Source: MKUN01 sp964481425 (GTDB taxonomy: Bacteria > Bacteroidota > Bacteroidia > Chitinophagales > Chitinophagaceae). Taken from it: a stretch of 64,000 bases of DNA. The stretch is taken from the NCBI GenBank assembly GCA_964481425.1, contig CAYZTM010000010.1, positions 1 through 64,000 on the forward strand, read 5' to 3'. A program made the position numbers and the translations under genes. Below are positions 59,340 through 64,000 of the stretch, one piece after another; position 1 is the stretch's first letter, and every line of letters begins with the position of its first letter. A model generated the notes under the pieces. The model did not search any database and was not told where the DNA came from. It saw only the letters and a list, made by a program, of their open reading frames with translations.

Positions 59340-60314
59340 ATGAACAAAGGGCCTGTTTCACAATTCATTCAGCACCACTACCGCCACTTCAATGCAGCGG
59401 CGCTTGTTGATGCGGCCAAGGGCTATGAGACCCACCTGCTGGAAAATGGTAAGATGCTGGTATCGCTGGCCGGTGCCATGAGCACTGCCGAGCTGGGTAT
59501 ATCGCTGGCTGAAATGATACGCCAGGATAAGATACATATCATCAGCTGTACCGGCGCCAACCTGGAAGAGGATATCATGAACCTGGTAGCGCATACGCAT
59601 TATAAGCGTGTACCCAATTACCGTGACCTGAGCCCGCAGGAAGAATGGGACCTGCTGGAGCATGGCTTTAACCGTGTGACGGATACCTGCATACCTGAGG
59701 AAGAAGCTTTTCGCCGCATACAGCGCCATATCTTCAAGATATGGAAGGATGCTGAGGATAAAGGAGAGCGCTACTTCCCTCATGAGTATATGTATAAGCT
59801 ATTGCTGAGCGAGGTGATGAAACCTGATTACGAGATAGACCCCAAACATAGCTGGATGATAGCGGCAGCTGAGAAGAACCTGCCTATCATTGTTCCCGGA
59901 TGGGAAGACAGTACTATGGGCAACATCTTTGCTTCGTACTGTATCAAAGGCGAATTGAAACCATCGACCATGAAGAGTGGTATCGAGTACATGGTATGGC
60001 TCAGCGACTGGTACCGCAAGAACTCAGGTGGTAAAGGCGTCGGCTTCTTCCAGATAGGTGGTGGTATAGCGGGCGACTTCCCGATATGCGTGGTGCCCAT
60101 GATGTACCAGGACCTGGAGTGGCATGATGTGCCTTTCTGGAGCTATTTCTGCCAGATCAGCGATTCTACAACGTCTTATGGTTCCTATAGCGGTGCAGTA
60201 CCTAATGAGAAAATAACCTGGGGCAAGCTGGATATCAACACACCTAAGTTTATAGTGGAGAGCGATGCTACCATTGTTGCCCCGCTGATATTTGCGTATT
60301 TGCTGGGTTGGTAA
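59340..60314 (+). CDS. Deoxyhypusine synthase-like protein
   Basis: 324 aa. The fold follows deoxyhypusine synthase: LVSLAGAMSTAELGISLAEMIR, IISCTGANLEEDIMNLVAH, PIIVPGWEDSTMGNIFASYC, FFQIGGGIAGDFPICV and KITWGKLD. The last contains the Lys (K296) that in the human enzyme forms the covalent butylimine (SWGK motif). Bacteria have no eIF5A, so the true reaction may be a spermidine-based aminobutyl transfer such as homospermidine formation. Monocistronic. Confidence 0.85.
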   Translation: MNKGPVSQFIQHHYRHFNAAALVDAAKGYETHLLENGKMLVSLAGAMSTAELGISLAEMIRQDKIHIISCTGANLEEDIMNLVAHTHYKRVPNYRDLSPQEEWDLLEHGFNRVTDTCIPEEEAFRRIQRHIFKIWKDAEDKGERYFPHEYMYKLLLSEVMKPDYEIDPKHSWMIAAAEKNLPIIVPGWEDSTMGNIFASYCIKGELKPSTMKSGIEYMVWLSDWYRKNSGGKGVGFFQIGGGIAGDFPICVVPMMYQDLEWHDVPFWSYFCQISDSTTSYGSYSGAVPNEKITWGKLDINTPKFIVESDATIVAPLIFAYLLGW

Positions 60315-60335
60315 ACGTTAAGAGATATGATAAGT

Positions 60336-60366
60336 AAGAAAGCAGGGTTAATGTCCCTGCTTTCTT
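60336..60366. terminator. Bidirectional terminator
   Basis: Perfect 12-bp stem AAGAAAGCAGGG/CCCTGCTTTCTT, 7-nt loop, between the convergent DHS-like and SHOCT genes. Confidence 0.88.
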
Positions 60367-60367
60367 G

Positions 60368-60838
60368 TTATAAACCAAGTAGCTCTTTCTTTTTCATTTG
60401 GTACTCTTCCTCGGTGATCAATCCCTCTTCTTTCAAGGCGGCAAATTTTTTCAATTCGTCAGCCGCCGAAACGTTATTGACAACTGTTTGCGAAGTCTTT
60501 TCAGCTTTGGCTATCAGATCTTCTATAGTCGCTTTTGCTTTAACAAATGAATCCTGCTGGCTTTTTGTGAACAGTATCGTGTTCTCATCGGATGCTACTC
60601 TAACGCCACCGCGTTTGTCGCCCATTTCACCGTGAATACTGAACTGGATAAAGCCATTTGTCAGCATATTGGCGTTCTTGAATTCTATCGCGGTAATACT
60701 TTTTATGGGTATTTCTTTATCGCCTGACATTGCACCTTTTGCAAGGAAACCTCCCAACCCCTTTCTTTTGATAGTCAGCTTGTTTTCGGATATCAGCAAC
60801 TGCCCGTTGTATCCTTTGATCTCTGTTGGTCCATTCAT
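60368..60838 (-). CDS. SHOCT-domain protein with DUF4429-like front
   Basis: 156 aa. The first 95 aa read as a PH-like DUF4429-type domain (NGQLLISENKLTIKRKGLGGFLAKG, IPIKSITAIEFKNAN, NGFIQFSIHG). The last 30 are a SHOCT motif (AADELKKFAALKEEGLITEEEYQMKKKELLG), a short helical oligomerisation module. Cytoplasmic; function unknown. Monocistronic. Confidence 0.85.
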   Translation of the reverse strand: MNGPTEIKGYNGQLLISENKLTIKRKGLGGFLAKGAMSGDKEIPIKSITAIEFKNANMLTNGFIQFSIHGEMGDKRGGVRVASDENTILFTKSQQDSFVKAKATIEDLIAKAEKTSQTVVNNVSAADELKKFAALKEEGLITEEEYQMKKKELLGL

Positions 60839-60956
60839 GATAATCGTTTTTTGTGTTAAAGGAAATAGTGGAATAAATATAATCAGAATAGGCTAAAAAC
60901 AAATGCCAATTATCCTGCGGCTCTTTTTTTATTACCTTTAATCAGATATTTTATCT

Positions 60957-62531
60957 ATGAGAAGGTACTTTACTGTTATTTGTTTATGTCTGTGCTGTTC
61001 TTACTTGTCTCAGGCCCAGAACGAAGATATATCCGGGGGTAATTTTTTTGAAGGTGAGCCCTATCTCGCGATAGACCCGGGCAATCCGCAGCATATGGTA
61101 GTGGCATGGATGGGATATGTGCCTATAGAACCCCTGCACATCAAGACCAAAGTAACCTTTGACGGAGGACAAACATGGAGTAATCCTTTTGCTATGCCCC
61201 ATGTGGTCAATACGTATAAATCGGCAGACCCTTCGCTGGCTTTTGATCATAATGGCAATGTATTCCTTTGTTTCATAGACTACAGGCAGGCCCCCGACTC
61301 GGGTGGGGTATATGTTACCAAGTCGGCAGACGGGGGACTTACATGGGGCACTCCCCACCTTGTGATAGATGGTTATGCCGATGGCAGCAAAGAGCCGATA
61401 GACCGCCCCTGGCTGGTAATTGGCAAAGCACCTGCGGCCGGTGTGGATACAATGTATGTTACCACAAAGCCTGCTCCATGGATATTTCCGCCTAACCGAC
61501 CCTACTTCATGAAGTCTTACGATGAAGGGCAAACGTGGACGCCCTGGCGCTATGTGGATAGTACGGGCTGGCAAGTAGGTAACCTCATACAGGCGCCTAT
61601 GGCCGCACCGGTTGTGGATGCCAATGGGAGGTTCCACTGTGTGTATCCCGCCTATTATGCGCCGGAGAATATACATGTGCGCGAGATCATGGCCTCGCTG
61701 ATACCGGGCACCAATTCCTTCAGCTATTCCAATACTTATGTATTTACCGCAGCAACTGCAGTAAATGATACGCTGTCAAAAGGCGGCCCGCATCTTATTG
61801 CAGACCCGACCAACCCTGACCATATGGCCTTCTTCTTCGTATTCAATTATAACAATGATATGGACGTGTTCTGTGTGGAGTCAACAGACAATGGCAATAG
61901 CTGGGGAGCGCTGCAAAGGGTGAATGATGACCCGGTGAACAATGGACGGATGCAGGACCTGGTATGGGCCAACTTTGACGAGCATGGTGATATTGTAGCA
62001 GCCTGGCGCGACAGGCGCAATGCCCCCGATACGGGCTATGCACAGCCATCGGAAATATGGGGGGCTGTTAAATGGAAGGACTCCTCGAATTTCTCCGCCA
62101 ACTTCAGGATATCGGACACGATAGTGGACTATGACAGCGCCTACCTTGCAGGCAAGGGCAATGACTTTATGGGCGTAGTTATGGGGCAGGATACTGTGAG
62201 CGCCGTATGGGGCGATGTGCGTACAGGTGTGCTGAATATCTGGTTCAGCCGCATGGCAGTGAACGGCCCATCGACTGGTGTAAGAAAGCTGGTTAGCGAG
62301 CAGGCACCGATGGTAGATATTTATCCTAATCCCTCAGGGACTACTGTTACTATAATGGGGGAAGGTATGCTGAGTGTGAATGTATACGATGTGACAGGCA
62401 AACTATTATTGCAGCAGAAGACAGGCAAAGAAAAAGCAGTTATTAACATATCCCACCTCAACCCGGGTGATTATTTTGCGGTGATCTCGACAACGAGAGG
62501 AATGGTAACAAAGCGTTTTGTTAAGAGGTGA
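60957..62531 (+). CDS. Secreted BNR/Asp-box protein with T9SS sorting domain
   Basis: 524 aa with a signal peptide (YFTVICLCLCCSYLSQAQ). It has at least four Asp boxes (FDGGQTWSNP, SADGGLTWGTP, SYDEGQTWTPW, STDNGNSWGAL) typical of six-bladed sialidase-like propellers. A T9SS type A domain follows (VDIYPNPSGTTVTI ... GDYFAVISTTRGMVTKRFVK). Catalytic sialidase residues are not clearly seen, so enzyme activity is uncertain. Confidence 0.85.
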   Translation: MRRYFTVICLCLCCSYLSQAQNEDISGGNFFEGEPYLAIDPGNPQHMVVAWMGYVPIEPLHIKTKVTFDGGQTWSNPFAMPHVVNTYKSADPSLAFDHNGNVFLCFIDYRQAPDSGGVYVTKSADGGLTWGTPHLVIDGYADGSKEPIDRPWLVIGKAPAAGVDTMYVTTKPAPWIFPPNRPYFMKSYDEGQTWTPWRYVDSTGWQVGNLIQAPMAAPVVDANGRFHCVYPAYYAPENIHVREIMASLIPGTNSFSYSNTYVFTAATAVNDTLSKGGPHLIADPTNPDHMAFFFVFNYNNDMDVFCVESTDNGNSWGALQRVNDDPVNNGRMQDLVWANFDEHGDIVAAWRDRRNAPDTGYAQPSEIWGAVKWKDSSNFSANFRISDTIVDYDSAYLAGKGNDFMGVVMGQDTVSAVWGDVRTGVLNIWFSRMAVNGPSTGVRKLVSEQAPMVDIYPNPSGTTVTIMGEGMLSVNVYDVTGKLLLQQKTGKEKAVINISHLNPGDYFAVISTTRGMVTKRFVKR

Positions 62532-62543
62532 TAATTTTCCGGG

Positions 62544-63218
62544 TTACCGCTTCAATAAGCTACATAGTTGGATTGGTTTATCGAATAGGGTTTTATCATT
62601 TGGCATCATAAATAGAATGTAAAGAGATTTACCACATATTTTAAATGCTATTGATAACGGCATTTCTTGTTTTGATTTAGCAATGAGGTCGACCGGCGAA
62701 TCATTACCATATCTTAAAGCGAAATTACCTGCTGTCGTATTAATACAATATAAGCTGTCACTCTGGCTGTAATGCAGCAGTGAAGATAAAGGCAGCGTGA
62801 GAATCAAATTCGAAACCATCGGTATTGAATCAGTATTAATATTGATATTTATAGGCGCGGCCAAAGCTTCCATATATAGTGCTCTTTCACTTTGGGATAG
62901 GACCCCATGTTCTACCCGAATTAAGTCTTTAATGTTGTAGTTGCTATTTAAGCTCACTTTGTAAATTAAAATAGTGTATTTGAGTTCATAGAGTAAAACT
63001 GAGTTTGCGTTTCTGACCTTCGACATTTGTGAATAGTTAGCTAGCAATTTTTGTTGCGAAGCGGAATCAAAAAGGTTGATGTAATCTATCGGTATGCTGT
63101 TTACAATACCATTAAACGTTGACGTCGATCTTGTATATTTTGAAAACCGAAAAGCCAAATATGCCAATGTACAGCCCATGGAAACGATAATTATGGATAT
63201 GCGCAATCTTCCGGTCAT
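62544..63218 (-). CDS. Protein of unknown function with N-terminal membrane anchor
   Basis: 224 aa. A hydrophobic stretch at 8-24 (SIIIVSMGCTLAYLAF) is probably a membrane anchor or an uncleaved signal. The remainder is hydrophilic with Asn/Ser-rich stretches and no motif I know. The base composition is AT-rich relative to the housekeeping genes nearby. The stop is 12 bp from the T9SS gene, convergent. Confidence 0.55.
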   Translation of the reverse strand: MTGRLRISIIIVSMGCTLAYLAFRFSKYTRSTSTFNGIVNSIPIDYINLFDSASQQKLLANYSQMSKVRNANSVLLYELKYTILIYKVSLNSNYNIKDLIRVEHGVLSQSERALYMEALAAPINININTDSIPMVSNLILTLPLSSLLHYSQSDSLYCINTTAGNFALRYGNDSPVDLIAKSKQEMPLSIAFKICGKSLYILFMMPNDKTLFDKPIQLCSLLKR

Positions 63219-63460
63219 GTTTGATAGATATTTGGTTGTCGCTACAAATTAGTTTTGATTGGCCACCTTTGCAAAAAGCCTCGATTGATTACGGATTTGT
63301 ATCGTAATATGGCATGATATTTCTAATTAACAAAACATGTGGTCATTATTAGCATTTTTTTGTTGCACTTGAATTCGGGCTATATGGCAGCCGCAGGTAT
63401 TATGTGGCAAAGAAAAACCGCAGCAAGTATGGTAAGTTTACCCTAAGAAGAAAAGGTAGT

Positions 63461-63901
63461 TTATTTGTTTTTGTTAATGACAGGCAAGTCAACAAGGTTG
63501 TCAATGCTAAAAATGTACTTGTTCTTCACTTTGTTATACACAATATCAGGTTGCGGAATTTGCAAACCATAACGTTCATTTAGCCATTGAATCATTACGC
63601 AGTATAAGCCTTCGTCTTGGTAGTCGCAGAGTGCCAGTTCCATATTTGTTACGTGGAGAACTGTTATTTTCGGAACGATAGTTTCTATTGTAACCTTGTT
63701 ATGATAGATAGCATTGCATAAAAACTTCAATCCCGCCTCCGGCATCTTCCGGCTTGTTGTGGATAAATAAATCTGTTTTGAAATTTCGAAAAGCCTGTCG
63801 TCGCTATTAAAATCACTAAGAATGACGTCCTCACAGGTCATTTCCGCCCAAATACCCCAGCTTGACTTTAAAAAACGGAACGTTGTGGTATGTGACGCCA
63901 T
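63461..63901 (-). CDS. Protein of unknown function (small, immunity-like size)
   Basis: 146 aa, no signal peptide. The sequence (FRFLKSSWGIWAEMTCEDVILSDFNSDDRLFE ... LCDYQDEGLYCVMIQWLNERYGLQIPQ) is acidic with scattered Cys and Trp. Size, charge and AT-rich composition would fit an immunity or accessory protein, but no toxin is adjacent, so this is only a possibility. It starts 6 bp after the stop of the gene that runs off the right edge, so they are probably one operon. Confidence 0.5.
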   Translation of the reverse strand: MASHTTTFRFLKSSWGIWAEMTCEDVILSDFNSDDRLFEISKQIYLSTTSRKMPEAGLKFLCNAIYHNKVTIETIVPKITVLHVTNMELALCDYQDEGLYCVMIQWLNERYGLQIPQPDIVYNKVKNKYIFSIDNLVDLPVINKNK

Positions 63902-63907
63902 GACTTA

Positions 63908-64000
63908 TTATTTTTTTATCCTCCCCAATAAATACTCCATCCCCACCAATTCAGCACAGGTAGCAATAGCCGTAATACTCACGCCCAGCACACCATGTAA
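63908..64000 (-). CDS. C-terminal end of a gene continuing past the right edge
   Basis: The minus strand is open from 64000 to a TAA at 63908-63910 and encodes 30 residues ending ELVGMEYLLGRIKK. The start lies outside the window. Too short for a family call. The stop is 6 bp before the next gene, suggesting co-transcription. Confidence 0.55.
   Translation of the reverse strand, partial: LHGVLGVSITAIATCAELVGMEYLLGRIKK

Overview
The window reads as a chromosomal segment of a Bacteroidota bacterium, probably of the Chitinophagaceae or a related lineage. Four points support this. Several secreted proteins end in a type IX secretion (T9SS) type A sorting domain (YPNP motif). Many genes are preceded by the Bacteroidota -7 element TAnnTTTG and few have a Shine-Dalgarno sequence. 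Families typical of the phylum are present: DUF983, a long S16, a eukaryote-type citrate synthase, a deoxyhypusine synthase-like protein and an AIR synthase of about 390 aa. Lipoproteins are abundant. The family-level placement is an inference.

Layout. 1-6.6 kb: a partial tRNA-Lys, mtaB, a lipoprotein, a barrel-like outer membrane protein, a purM-like gene and a large SPFH protein with vault-like repeats. 6.7-11.2 kb: a block that looks accessory (PhnA/YjdM, DUF983, a Crp-type regulator with recognisable operator palindromes, a methyltransferase, a SulP transporter and a small XRE regulator). It ends against a 66-bp remnant of a duplicated T9SS gene. 11.4-27.4 kb: mixed surface and accessory genes. 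These are an NHL-repeat T9SS protein, a decayed toxin-antitoxin pair, a GNAT enzyme, lipoproteins, a second DUF983, propeller and hydrolase proteins, a DUF4056 protein, an EGF-like lipoprotein, two further enzymes or RNA-binding proteins, an orphan M56 (BlaR1-like) sensor with tandem operator dyads, and more secreted proteins.

28-34 kb: ffh, rpsP, a methyltransferase, and a GT2 plus GT-C glycosyltransferase pair. 34-36.5 kb: a membrane protein with a DsbA-like CPHC thioredoxin domain, directly beside four tandem paralogous Cys-rich mini-lipoproteins. This pairing is the best candidate here for an undescribed system. 36.8-45.4 kb: rpoB and rpoC, separated by a four-helix-bundle (IVP/S23-type) gene framed by an 18-bp perfect inverted repeat. 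One half of that repeat also sits as a solo copy in front of ffh.

45.4-64 kb: a lipoprotein, a DUF6600-like Pro/Gln-rich protein, an alpha/beta hydrolase with a terminator-like leader, DUF3052, prs-rplY, a GT-C-like membrane protein, osmC, a Rossmann protein, then lutA-like/ribH/TPR/pdhA facing recF, gltA and the DHS-like gene. It closes with a SHOCT protein, a BNR-repeat T9SS protein and small hypotheticals running off the right edge.

How the genes relate: most are housekeeping (tRNA modification, purine and PRPP synthesis, transcription, SRP, translation, TCA entry, riboflavin). They are interspersed with cell-envelope and T9SS cargo genes. Strong bidirectional hairpin terminators separate most convergent units. 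All functional calls rest on recognition of protein families from the translated sequence; no search could be run.
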